Source: Desulfobulbaceae bacterium (GTDB lineage Bacteria > Bacteroidota > Ignavibacteria > Kapaibacteriales > UBA2268). From it: 64,000 nucleotides of DNA. The DNA lies in contig JAGXRP010000082.1 of NCBI GenBank assembly GCA_018335795.1, forward strand, positions 106,497-170,496, given 5' to 3'. Of the stretch, positions 16,831 to 25,669 are shown piece by piece (the first letter of the stretch is position 1; each line of letters opens with the position of its first letter). The notes under the pieces are model-generated. The model saw only the letters and a list, made by a program, of their open reading frames with translations. It searched no databases and was not told the origin of the DNA. The translations under genes were made by a program, and so were the position numbers.

Positions 16831-18486
16831 TTATTGCTTTTTGTCTATCCGAGTAGGTCCGGCGTTCCGAACTGAATCAGGACAGCCTTCTGCAAACAGT
16901 TTGAAATTCTCAATATAACGAGCAGCGAGACTGTCGTATTTGTTCCAATATTCGTCTTTATTGCCCCAAGCATTTGATGGTTCCAATACGTCTTCGGGGA
17001 CTTCGGGACATGACAAAGGCACTTTGAATCCGAATACTTTATCAGTTCTGAATTCCGCATTATCCAGTTTTCCATCAAGAGCTGCATTGAGTAAGTTTCT
17101 GGTATGGCGAATACTTATTCGTTTGCCGACACCAAACTTTCCACCAACCCATCCGGTATTAACCAACCAACATTTTGTACCGTGCATTTCCATTTTCTTA
17201 CGAAGCAAATCAGCGTAATAGAATGGATGATGTACCATAAATGGCGCTCCAAAACATGCACTGAAAGTGATTTCGGGTTCGATTCCAAGTCCGATTTCAG
17301 TTCCGGCAATTTTTGAAGTATATCCACTTATGAAATGGTACATTGCTTGTTCCATATCCAACAGTGCGATTGGAGGCAAAACGCCTGTCGCATCGCAAGT
17401 TAGGAAAATAATATTTTTCGGATGTGAATAAGCCATTTTTTCTTCGACCACATTAGGAATGAAATCCAATGGATATGAAGCGCGAGTATTTTCAGTCAAC
17501 TTATCATCATCGAGGTCAATTTTGCGAGTAGCATTGTCATAAACAACGTTTTCTAAGATAGTGCCGAAACGTTTTGTGCAATCGTGAATTTGCGGTTCGT
17601 GTTCAGCGGAAAGTCTGATAACTTTAGCATAGCATCCACCCTCGAAATTGAAGACACCGGAATCGCTCCAACCGTGTTCGTCATCACCAATAAGTTGGCG
17701 ATTAGGGTCTGCTGATAAAGTTGTCTTGCCTGTGCCGGATAATCCAAAGAAAAGAGCGACATCTTTCATTTTGCCAACGTTTGCCGAGCAATGCATCGCC
17801 ATAACTTCTTGCAGTGGCAACAGATAATTCATTACCGTAAATACAGATTTTTTGATTTCGCCTCCATAGCTTGAACCGAGTACAAGCCCGATGCGAGAAG
17901 CAAAGTTCAACACTATTGCAGTTTCGCTTCTTGTACCGTCAATTCTTGGGTCGCAGCTAAATTTTGGAGCAGCTATCATCGTAAATTCAGGAATATGCTT
18001 TTTATATTCATCACGAGATTTAGGCAAAATAAACATATTGCGAGCAAAAAGACTTTGCCAAGCATGAGTTGTGATTATTCTAACCGGTAGTTTGTAATCA
18101 GGGTCTGCACCTGCATAACAATCTTGTACAAAAAGTTCTTCACCTTCGAGAAATGCTTGTAATCTGGAGAATAGAACCCCAAATTTTTCTGCCGAATATG
18201 GACGATTATAGACGCCCCACCAAATGTTATCATGATTTTCGGATTCGCTAACGATAAACTTATCGTTTGCAGCACGAGCCGTCCATTTGCCGGTATGAAC
18301 TACAAGTGGACCGCCATCGGTTACGTGTGCTTCACCACGAAAAACTGATTCTTCGTATAATGCAGAGGAAGGTAAATTCCAAAAAACTCTGTCAAGATTT
18401 ATAAGTCCGTGATTGCTCAATTTATAGTCGGACGCAAGTTCTCCGGCTTGTTTTACTGCCGGTGTATCAAATTCTAAGTATTTCAT
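16831..18486 (-). CDS. pckA: Phosphoenolpyruvate carboxykinase (ATP)
   Basis: A 551-aa cytoplasmic enzyme converting oxaloacetate plus ATP to phosphoenolpyruvate, CO2 and ADP, the first step of gluconeogenesis. The ATP-type signature is clear: GLSGTGKTTLSADPNRQLIG (kinase-1a P-loop) followed by DDEHGW. An RIDGTRSETAIVLNFASRIG stretch and a late NTGWVGGKFGVGKRISIRHT block (substrate and Mn binding) also fit. The length agrees with the usual 530-550 aa. The start at 18486 overlaps the stop of the upstream aminotransferase gene as ATGA, so translation is coupled. Making oxaloacetate from aspartate and passing it to PEP is a sensible two-gene pathway. Confidence 0.97.
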   Translation of the reverse strand: MKYLEFDTPAVKQAGELASDYKLSNHGLINLDRVFWNLPSSALYEESVFRGEAHVTDGGPLVVHTGKWTARAANDKFIVSESENHDNIWWGVYNRPYSAEKFGVLFSRLQAFLEGEELFVQDCYAGADPDYKLPVRIITTHAWQSLFARNMFILPKSRDEYKKHIPEFTMIAAPKFSCDPRIDGTRSETAIVLNFASRIGLVLGSSYGGEIKKSVFTVMNYLLPLQEVMAMHCSANVGKMKDVALFFGLSGTGKTTLSADPNRQLIGDDEHGWSDSGVFNFEGGCYAKVIRLSAEHEPQIHDCTKRFGTILENVVYDNATRKIDLDDDKLTENTRASYPLDFIPNVVEEKMAYSHPKNIIFLTCDATGVLPPIALLDMEQAMYHFISGYTSKIAGTEIGLGIEPEITFSACFGAPFMVHHPFYYADLLRKKMEMHGTKCWLVNTGWVGGKFGVGKRISIRHTRNLLNAALDGKLDNAEFRTDKVFGFKVPLSCPEVPEDVLEPSNAWGNKDEYWNKYDSLAARYIENFKLFAEGCPDSVRNAGPTRIDKKQ

Positions 18487-19700
18487 AACCAATCCCTCAC
18501 TAATTTTCTTTCACCTATATATAATTCATTTGGAGCATTGGGGTCCAAAGCCCATTTTATTCTTTCAATTCCTTCCGTAATTTCACGCACAGTGCCGCAT
18601 GTTGATAGTCGGAGAAAGCCATCTAAGCCGAATTCGATACCGGGCATTGTAAGCACTCTTACTTTGTCCAATAAGAATTTAGATAATTTTGTGGAATCTT
18701 TTTGATAATAACTGAAATCGGCGAAACAATAGAATGTTCCGTCAGGCTTGTAGGCTTTTACACCATCGAAGGAATTAAGCCTATCCATCATTATATTTCT
18801 GTTATTTTCCAGAGTCAATCTAAGGCTTTCGACTGATGACTGCACTCCATTAATAGCAGCAACGGCTGCTATTTGTGTAATTGCCGATGGACCCGAAGTC
18901 TGATGAGCCTGAATATTTGTCATAGCACTAATCAATCTTTTATTTCCTATAGTCCAACCAATTCTGAATCCTGTCATGGCATATTGCTTCGAAACTCCGT
19001 TAATCACGATAAGCTTAGAATTTTCAGAAGTATCCTTTGCATAATTGTAGCAATTAAGAGGCTTTTTCCCATCAAAAATCAAACGATGGTAAATATCATC
19101 CATAATCAACCAAATCCCACGCTTCTCGCAAAATTCGACGATTTCGGCTATGAATTGCTCCGGATACATAGCTCCGGTCGGGTTGTTGGGGCTGTTGATG
19201 ATGATACATTTTGTATATGAAGTAACTCTTTGTTCAATGTCTTGCAATCGCGGATAAAAAGAACCGTCTTCGGCAAGTACCGGTACAGGAACTCCTCCAA
19301 TCAACTTGACCATTTCCGGATAACTAACCCAATACGGAGCCGGAAAGATTACCTCTTCTTGTGGATTGAGAATAGCTTGGAGTGCAACCATGATAGATTG
19401 CTTTGCCCCGCTTGAAGCTATTACATTTTCGGGTTCGACTTTCCTGTTATAAAATTCTTCGGTGTATCTGATAATTGCTTTTTTTAGAGCAGGTATGCCG
19501 TCAGCAGGAGTATAGCGAATCTCTCCTGAATTGACAAATCCTGCAACTGCCATTAATGCTTCAACGGGAGCTTTTGTTTTAGGCTCTCCTCCACCGAGAT
19601 GAATAACCGGTTCTCCTTTTTGTTTCAGGATTGCAGCTGTCTCATTCAACTTGAGTGTTGCCGATACACTGACTGATTTTCCGATTAAACTTAAACTCAT
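18483..19700 (-). CDS. Class I/II PLP-dependent aminotransferase, aspartate aminotransferase-like
   Basis: A 405-aa fold-type I aminotransferase (AspC/AATase I-gamma-like), probably exchanging the amino group of aspartate with 2-oxoglutarate to give oxaloacetate. Visible landmarks: GGGEPKTKAP near the N-terminus, SSGAKQSIM, NSPNNPTGAMYP (substrate and PLP contact), DDIYHRLIFDG (Asp for the PLP ring nitrogen) and GVSKQYAMTGFRIGW with the PLP lysine in SKQYA. AAGGTG lies 6 bases before the ATG. It is the first gene of a two-gene unit with pckA, overlapping it by 4 bases. Substrate range could include other amino acids. Confidence 0.93.
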   Translation of the reverse strand: MSLSLIGKSVSVSATLKLNETAAILKQKGEPVIHLGGGEPKTKAPVEALMAVAGFVNSGEIRYTPADGIPALKKAIIRYTEEFYNRKVEPENVIASSGAKQSIMVALQAILNPQEEVIFPAPYWVSYPEMVKLIGGVPVPVLAEDGSFYPRLQDIEQRVTSYTKCIIINSPNNPTGAMYPEQFIAEIVEFCEKRGIWLIMDDIYHRLIFDGKKPLNCYNYAKDTSENSKLIVINGVSKQYAMTGFRIGWTIGNKRLISAMTNIQAHQTSGPSAITQIAAVAAINGVQSSVESLRLTLENNRNIMMDRLNSFDGVKAYKPDGTFYCFADFSYYQKDSTKLSKFLLDKVRVLTMPGIEFGLDGFLRLSTCGTVREITEGIERIKWALDPNAPNELYIGERKLVRDWL

Positions 19701-20004
19701 TGTTCACCTTTGTTTATTGTGAATTTAATTTAAAACACCTATTTAAAAGACTTTTTTCATAAAATCATTTTTTAAACTACAAACTTAGCTAAAAATAACA
19801 TATTATGTCACAATAAAAAAACATTTTCAATGTTTTATGTACGTTTCATGTCACAATGTTACATTGTTAACTTATTATTTTAGCATAATCTAATAAATAT
19901 GTTAGCATCAAGAAAATGCTATAAAATCTATTAATAAGTTTTGAACAAATGTAAATTTTTGTTAATTTTACCAAATTTGAAAAATTACATTTGGATATTG
20001 TATA
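19701..20004. other. Divergent intergenic region with direct repeats and a palindrome
   Basis: No gene seen in this AT-rich 304-base gap. ATGTCACAAT occurs twice (19805-19814 and 19848-19857). The second copy runs into the palindrome ACAATGT-T-ACATTGT (19853-19867). The arrangement resembles binding sites of a dimeric regulator controlling the aminotransferase-pckA unit or the divergent secreted-protein gene. Confidence 0.4.
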
Positions 20005-22761
20005 ATGAAAAAGTTTACTACTCTATTAATAGTATTAATTATAGCTTATGGTTCTGTTGAAATTTATGCTACCAAGACTGGGCGTGCGACAAGAACTTCT
20101 ACTATTTCAGCAGGATGTTCGGGTTCTGGATGTCATGCCAGTGCAAAAAATACAACTGTACAACTTACGGCAACAAGTTCTAAAGGGAATTTCATTTTCA
20201 AACCTGAAGAAAGTGCTTCTATTACTGTCAAAGTAGCACATTCTACCTCAGCCGGTGCCGGGGTTAATGCGGCAATCAAAACATCTATAACAGGTGAGGA
20301 TAACATAGGAACAATGACCGGTGGAAGTGGTACAAAGACTATCGGCGGAGAAATCACACATTCAACTCCAAAGGAAATGTCCGGTGGATACGCTGAATTC
20401 GATTTTACATGGAAAGCTCCAAAAGTTCCCGGTAGATATTACTTGAGAGCAGTCGGATGTGGAGTGGATTTAGATGATAAAGCTCAAACATCTGAACAAT
20501 GGAATTGGATGGAGCCAATCGAAGTGATTGTAAAAGGAATAACTATAACTGAACCAAAAACAGGAAAGGACTTTTGTGTAAACAATAAAGCATATATACG
20601 TTGGACTTTAGCAGGTATAACTCATGTAAATATCGAACTTTCGAGTGATGGAGGCAACAGTTGGACTAATACGATTGTTAATAATTTTAATGCTGTAGGC
20701 GGTGTTTATGTGTGGGATGTTCCGGCAGGATTTAAGCAAGGTGATAATTATAAATTAAAAATTACGGATGCTAACGACGCGACGGTTTCGACTATTTCTG
20801 ACAGATTTGGGATTTATGGCAATTTTACCATTACAAAAGACCCGATTCCGGCAACACTATGTATTGGTGATGATTATAAGATGTGGGTAGAAGTAGAAGG
20901 AACAGGAATTAAATATCAGTGGAGAAAAGATGGGCAAGCAATTCCCGGGGCTACTGATTCGGTTTATACGATTAAAAATATTCAAGCTAACGGCGACGGG
21001 CATTATGGAGTGTTGCTTAGTTCCTCATGCAACATAATCATGCCAACAAAAGATGCTGAAATTCTTGTTCGACCAAGCACCAAAATCCTCCAACAACCAT
21101 CATCATACAACTCATGTATCGGCGAAGAGGTTGCATTTTACGTCGAAGCTGACGGATTCTCAGTTGAATACCAATGGTATAAAAATAATACTGAAATTAA
21201 AGATGCAAAAAGTAATTCATATGTCATTAGTTCTGTTCGAGCCGAAGATGTAGGCGATTATACTTGCAAAGTTACGGGTTTTTGCGGTGCTCCAATTACA
21301 ACAAATGTAGCTAAATTAGCTTTGAACAGCGTCCCGACCATAACGAAACAGCCCGGTTCCCAGACATTGTGCGAAAAAGAAAATCTAACTCTTAGTGTAA
21401 CGGTTACCGGACTTGAACTTATTTATACTTGGTACCATAATGGCAGTAAAATTGGAACGAACAGCCCAAATTTGTCTGTTACAAATCTGACCCCGTCCAA
21501 TGCAGGCGAATATTACTGCGAAATAAGGAATTCATGCGGCACTATCCAAAGTAATAAAGCTACAATTAAGGTTGAACCTCTCCCTAAAATCATTTCTCAG
21601 ACAAATATTCAACAAGTGGTTGTAGGCGAAACAGTTACAATGCGAGTGACAGCAGAAAATACAAATTCATATCAATGGTATAAAAACAATGTAAAAATTG
21701 ACGGGGCTAACACACCGGAATATATCATTGAAAATTCCGTTGAAGATGACAGTGGTAATTATCAGTGTCGTTTAAAAAATGATTGTGGGGAAGTGAATTC
21801 AATTGTTATAAAAGTGTCGGTATTATTGCCACAACCGGGTGCAAGAATGAAATATGCTGCATCTAATATCAACTTCGACGTTATACCATTAGGCTACGTA
21901 CTTGATACCACTTCATTCATAATTCATAATGTCGGAGATGCGGATTTAGTGATAGACAGCATCAGAATCGGCGGACTGAATATTGACCAATTTGAACTAC
22001 TCGCTCCGGCGGACTCTGTGGTTATATTACCGAATGATTCTTTGCAAATATCAGTAAAATGTACACCAACAATGGTAGGTTCGATTTCTGCGCATCTTAA
22101 ATTTTTCACAAATTCGATCACAGACGCCGGATTACTCAACTTATATTCATTTGGTGGAATATTCAATGTTATTTCTAATAGAAAATCTGTGTTTTTCGGA
22201 ACTCTCGAAATAGGTGAATCTGAAACCCGAGAATTCACTTTAATCAATCAAAGCAACTATAGAGTTAAAATTGTTGATATAGTGATGGAATGCAATGGTG
22301 AAGAAAGCTCATTCGAGTTGGCGCAACCGACATTACCGTTCACAATTGACGAATCATCATTAGAGTATATCACGATAAGTTTTTCGCCAAAATACGAAGG
22401 TGCAATTGATTGCCAAACATATTTTGTGTTCGAGCGCATTGATAGTACAGTTCAAGTGGAATTCTTGGGCAATGGCTTGCCAACAAGTGTAGAAGATTGG
22501 AGCAACTTAACGCTTTTATTCCCGAATCCAGCAACAGAATACATCGAAATCAGTTATCCCGATGGCTTAGGGGTGGACAATTCCCCCGCTAATAAGAGGG
22601 GGTTAGGGGGTGTTAATGTATTCAACACGCTTGGTGAATGTGTAATGACCACCCCTGCCCCTCCAAAGGAGGGGAATTATAGAATTGATATTTCGCATCT
22701 TACTCGCGGTGTTTACTTTGTAAAAATCGGCGATAAGGTACAGATTTTTGTGAAGGAGTGA
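20005..22761 (+). CDS. Large secreted multidomain protein: heme-like CX4CH domain, Ig-like domains, Hydin-like domains, T9SS sorting domain
   Basis: A 918-aa exported protein. Signal peptide 1-22. Next comes a choice-of-anchor-V/Reeler-like domain (about 25-180) with GCSGSGCHAS, i.e. Cys-x4-Cys-His rather than the standard CxxCH. A domain with SSDGGNSWTN (about 188-270) is followed by four Ig-like domains (about 275-600), each with a Q/T-W-Y/R-x-N/D core and a D-x-G-x-Y-x-C end. Two ASPM-SPD2-Hydin-like domains lie at about 610-820. A T9SS domain closes the protein (LLFPNPATEYIEISYP, ending QIFVKE). The sorting domain has absorbed two fragments of dispersed repeats (22579-22613 and 22648-22678) that are translated in frame. 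The start lies 11 bases after a TACATTTG box, so the leader would be very short if that box is used. Confidence 0.85.
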   Translation: MKKFTTLLIVLIIAYGSVEIYATKTGRATRTSTISAGCSGSGCHASAKNTTVQLTATSSKGNFIFKPEESASITVKVAHSTSAGAGVNAAIKTSITGEDNIGTMTGGSGTKTIGGEITHSTPKEMSGGYAEFDFTWKAPKVPGRYYLRAVGCGVDLDDKAQTSEQWNWMEPIEVIVKGITITEPKTGKDFCVNNKAYIRWTLAGITHVNIELSSDGGNSWTNTIVNNFNAVGGVYVWDVPAGFKQGDNYKLKITDANDATVSTISDRFGIYGNFTITKDPIPATLCIGDDYKMWVEVEGTGIKYQWRKDGQAIPGATDSVYTIKNIQANGDGHYGVLLSSSCNIIMPTKDAEILVRPSTKILQQPSSYNSCIGEEVAFYVEADGFSVEYQWYKNNTEIKDAKSNSYVISSVRAEDVGDYTCKVTGFCGAPITTNVAKLALNSVPTITKQPGSQTLCEKENLTLSVTVTGLELIYTWYHNGSKIGTNSPNLSVTNLTPSNAGEYYCEIRNSCGTIQSNKATIKVEPLPKIISQTNIQQVVVGETVTMRVTAENTNSYQWYKNNVKIDGANTPEYIIENSVEDDSGNYQCRLKNDCGEVNSIVIKVSVLLPQPGARMKYAASNINFDVIPLGYVLDTTSFIIHNVGDADLVIDSIRIGGLNIDQFELLAPADSVVILPNDSLQISVKCTPTMVGSISAHLKFFTNSITDAGLLNLYSFGGIFNVISNRKSVFFGTLEIGESETREFTLINQSNYRVKIVDIVMECNGEESSFELAQPTLPFTIDESSLEYITISFSPKYEGAIDCQTYFVFERIDSTVQVEFLGNGLPTSVEDWSNLTLLFPNPATEYIEISYPDGLGVDNSPANKRGLGGVNVFNTLGECVMTTPAPPKEGNYRIDISHLTRGVYFVKIGDKVQIFVKE
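22579..22613. repeat. Dispersed GC-rich palindromic repeat inside a coding sequence, copy 1
   Basis: A CCCCC...AAGAGGGGGTTAGGGGGT element, translated as N-S-P-A-N-K-R-G-L-G-G. It shares AAGAGGGGGTTAGGGGGT with the intergenic element at 63538-63571. It stands out from its AT-rich surroundings. Confidence 0.75.
22648..22678. repeat. Dispersed GC-rich palindromic repeat inside a coding sequence, copy 2
   Basis: An ACCCCTGCCCCTCC-AAA-GGAGGGG hairpin, translated as T-P-A-P-P-K-E-G. Related to the CCCCTACCCTCTCCGAAGGAGA stretch at 34225-34250. Confidence 0.6.
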
Positions 22762-22763
22762 GA

Positions 22764-22832
22764 ATGGACTGCCACGTTTATCCATATCCTTGTGTTTATG
22801 TTTGTGAACCGGACCCACCACAAGGTGAATAA
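22764..22832 (+). pseudogene. Remnant 3' end of a Cys-rich secreted protein gene
   Basis: A 22-codon open frame encoding a peptide with D-C-H-V-Y-P-Y-P-C-V-Y-V-C-E-P. The Cys-rich protein encoded by 24307-25667 ends in D-C-H-V-Y-P-W-P-C-V-F-I-C-E-P, with matching DNA over about 40 bases. Both stand 2 bases before the start of an Asp-box/T9SS gene. The rest of this upstream copy is missing, replaced by the 3' end of the 918-aa gene 2 bases away. It is best explained as the tail of a deleted paralogue, not as a functional peptide gene, though it could still serve translational coupling. Confidence 0.8.
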
Positions 22833-22834
22833 TT

Positions 22835-24169
22835 ATGATTGGAGTAAGCATGCTAAAGTATATTTCGTTTTTATTTGTATTCACTTTTTGTTCAATTGCA
22901 GCAAATGCATTTAAACCGAATTGGGCTATTGTTGATTCATTGGATACATCTGAATCTAAATGGGGTACTCCGGTTACATTTATTAATGTAAAGACAGCTA
23001 ACGGCAAAGATATAATAGCTTTAGCTAATGTTGCATTTATTGCACCCCATATAATTAAAAGTACTGATGGTGGTTTTACTTGGGAAATTAAATTTAGATT
23101 TGAAGAAGAACCCAAGAAGGCATTTAATTTAAATATTTCTGAAAGCGGGTTAGCCAGTTTTGGTTGTGAAGATGGAATATATTTTGTTTCTAGTGATTTG
23201 GGTGAGACCTGGGAAAAAAAGGAAATTGATAACAAAATTACTGTTGGGTTTATAGGTTTTTGGGATTATGATATTGGAATGGTACAACAAATGACTAATC
23301 TTTCACCACCATTTAAAACAATATTAAACAAAACTACAGATGGGGGCAATTCATGGTTTGAAATTGATGGTCCACCAATCATTAACGTTTCTTTATACTA
23401 TTTCCTAATTTTAGAATCAGGTATTTGTTTGGCAATTGAGGTTGACAATTCAGTTGACAATAAATATTACTTCCACAAATCAACGGACTATGGAGAAACT
23501 TGGACAACGTACGCTGGTCCTGAAGTGCCACCCTTTGGAGATTTTTATTTTTACAACGAAAATCTCGGCTTCTGTCTCGGGGGTGAAGATTTAAATCTTC
23601 CGGGTGGAGAATCAAAGTTGATTAGAAGGACTTCGGACGGCGGTAAAACATGGACAAGGGTCTTAGATACAGTTTTCACTCCGAACAATCCGGTTGTGAG
23701 TATTCATTTTTCGGATTCATTGAATGGTGCAGCATCAACTATGAAAGACGTCCTACGTACCCACGATGGTGGTTTGACCTGGTATGTGGATTCATTATAC
23801 AAAAGTATGAAGTTTCCTGCGGGTATTACTGAGATTTTAATGTTGGATAAGGATAATATTTTGGGAGTTGCTTTCAATGCCTATAAGTACATCTACCGCT
23901 ATACAGGCGTTGACCCGTCGAGTGTTTCTCAAAGTTTTCCGATTACGCAACTGAAGCTATTTCCCAACCCGACACATGAATTGTTGCAAATTGAATTAGC
24001 CGACGCTCATAATTATGATGAATATCTGATTTATGATGCCAAGGGGGCATTGCTGCAAAAGTCCCTATTTACGGGTGAAGTGCCAATCGGCAATCTTCCC
24101 ACGGGGGCATATTATTTGTTATTGTATTCGCCCACACGCACCGGATATGGTCAGTTTGTAAAGGAGTGA
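22835..24169 (+). CDS. Secreted Asp-box (YCF48-like) protein with T9SS sorting domain, copy A
   Basis: A 444-aa exported protein. The start at 22835 lies 2 bases after the remnant's TAA, the same spacing as copy B at 25670; an alternative ATG at 22850 has its own GGAG. Signal peptide to about residue 26. Residues 35-355 carry Asp-box motifs: STDGGFTWE, SSDLGETWE, TTDGGNSWF, STDYGETWT, TSDGGKTWT and THDGGLTWY. A long conserved stretch YYFHKSTDYGETW...PPFGDFYF is shared with copy B. The last 85 residues form a type A T9SS domain (LKLFPNPTHELLQIELAD, ending GYGQFVKE). It is probably exported to the cell surface, and probably functions with the Cys-rich protein encoded next to its paralogue. Confidence 0.85.
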   Translation: MIGVSMLKYISFLFVFTFCSIAANAFKPNWAIVDSLDTSESKWGTPVTFINVKTANGKDIIALANVAFIAPHIIKSTDGGFTWEIKFRFEEEPKKAFNLNISESGLASFGCEDGIYFVSSDLGETWEKKEIDNKITVGFIGFWDYDIGMVQQMTNLSPPFKTILNKTTDGGNSWFEIDGPPIINVSLYYFLILESGICLAIEVDNSVDNKYYFHKSTDYGETWTTYAGPEVPPFGDFYFYNENLGFCLGGEDLNLPGGESKLIRRTSDGGKTWTRVLDTVFTPNNPVVSIHFSDSLNGAASTMKDVLRTHDGGLTWYVDSLYKSMKFPAGITEILMLDKDNILGVAFNAYKYIYRYTGVDPSSVSQSFPITQLKLFPNPTHELLQIELADAHNYDEYLIYDAKGALLQKSLFTGEVPIGNLPTGAYYLLLYSPTRTGYGQFVKE

Positions 24170-24306
24170 AATGTGATAGGAGAAGGTAGAATAAACAAAT
24201 TTCTAAAATATTTTATATAAAAATTTGGTTAATTCAAAAACTTGTTTTAAATTGTAATTGTAATTTTTGTATTTTTTTAAATATTTATTTATTTTTGGAG
24301 AAAATT

Positions 24307-25667
24307 ATGAAGATGCCCCCCCCCCTCAAAGAAATTTATACTTGCTAATAGCATTTGTGCTATTGTTTAGTAGCATTGAAATGTCATACGCTTTGACACC
24401 GTTGCCGCCATGCGCTCATACTGGACAAACTCCGGCACCACCCAATATTTCGACACCATCTCCTTGTATGGTAGGTTCACAACAACAACAAGGTTGGTCC
24501 GGTCCATGTTATTATAGAATTTGTTCTGATACCGTGCAAGGTTTGGGTGGAATACAAGAGCCAAAATGTTGTTATTGGGTAGTTTATTATCAAAGAATAA
24601 TTCCAAATTCAGCACAGTTAGGTTACGAGCTTTATGAAACAAATGTTACAGGAATTTTTTATGACGGCGAGGATTGCGAATTGAGGTCAAGAGGTCAAAT
24701 TATTCACGCATTTCAAAATGCTCTATATAAGAAATTAGACAATGATGACCCTACTTTCTTTGATGACCACTATATGCCAAGTGATGGTGATAGTGGTGTT
24801 GCAAGTCAATATTTCTATACAACAGGTGGTTGCTTTGAAGAAGATTCAAATGGAGATGTTGTATATGATGAATTTGGAAAACCCGTTAATTGCGATAGCG
24901 ATGATTATTGCTGCCAATATACAAAGCAAGTACATTATAAAAAGAACTATTTGGGAGAAACAAAAATCTGGAGAATTGATTCTTTGAACTCAGAAAACCC
25001 AAACCCGGTGTTTGAAGTTACTAAAAATGGTGACGATGCTTTATGTAGTGGTTCATGCAAGTGGGCATGTGATAATGTGTTGATGGAAGATGCTGCGACT
25101 ATATTATGTGATGAACCATGCAATGATGCTGATTGGTCAAATCTTATTGAAAAACAAGTACCAATACCCGGTTGCTCCCCTTGTGAGGTAACAGTGAAGT
25201 TCCGAAAAAGAACATCATCACCATGTCCACAATACGGTATGGAGTCAGCAAACGACATATATTTACATTCTTTTGAATGGGTTGATGACACATTAGCACC
25301 ACCAACTCCATGCACTTCTTGTACATTAGATGTTCATGGAATGCATTCAGCCGTGGTTGACTATCTTTTAAAAAATGAATTTGACAACAAACCTCCAAAT
25401 AATCAATGTAAAAATTATTACAGATTAATGCAATCAGCCTGTTGGTTTGACCACCTTAGACCTGAATATACTGCTTACGAGAGATATTACCCTCCAACCA
25501 GGGTAATGCGTGCATGTGGCGAAGAGAGTTGTTGTGTCCAACATTATCGGTTGTGTGCTAATATGAATGGTGTAATCACTTATCAATTGTTAAGTTCAGA
25601 AGCAGAAAGTATTGATTGCCACGTTTATCCTTGGCCCTGTGTGTTTATATGTGAACCAACGGAGTAA
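24307..25667 (+). CDS. Cys-rich secreted protein with C10 tract; frame broken just after the start codon
   Basis: About 450 aa with roughly thirty cysteines, many paired (CC, CxxxC), and no family I recognise; it lacks a T9SS domain and ends VFICEPTE. The only start with a proper ribosome binding site (GGAG, 6-base spacer) is the ATG at 24307. Its third codon runs into ten Cs (24316-24325), and in that frame translation stops after 13 codons. The long frame is the next one over and upstream offers only a TTG at 24267 that precedes the ribosome binding site. With one more C (or two fewer) the ATG reads M-K-M-P-P-P-P-Q-R-N-L-Y-L-L-I-A-F-V..., a good signal peptide ending near SYA. So the gene is either phase-variable and caught in the off state, or a homopolymer miscall. 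The Asp-box copy B starts 2 bases after its stop. Confidence 0.75.
24316..24325 (+). repeat. Homopolymeric C10 tract (possible slippage switch)
   Basis: Ten consecutive Cs at codon 4-7 of the Cys-rich gene, in otherwise AT-rich DNA. Tracts of this length are prone to replication slippage. The present length is one base short of the in-frame state. Confidence 0.85.
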
Positions 25668-25669
25668 AA

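Noticed and set aside
24267..24306. TTG start at 24267 for the Cys-rich protein
   Set aside because: It lies upstream of the only ribosome binding site and would place a charged stretch (GENYED) before the signal core.
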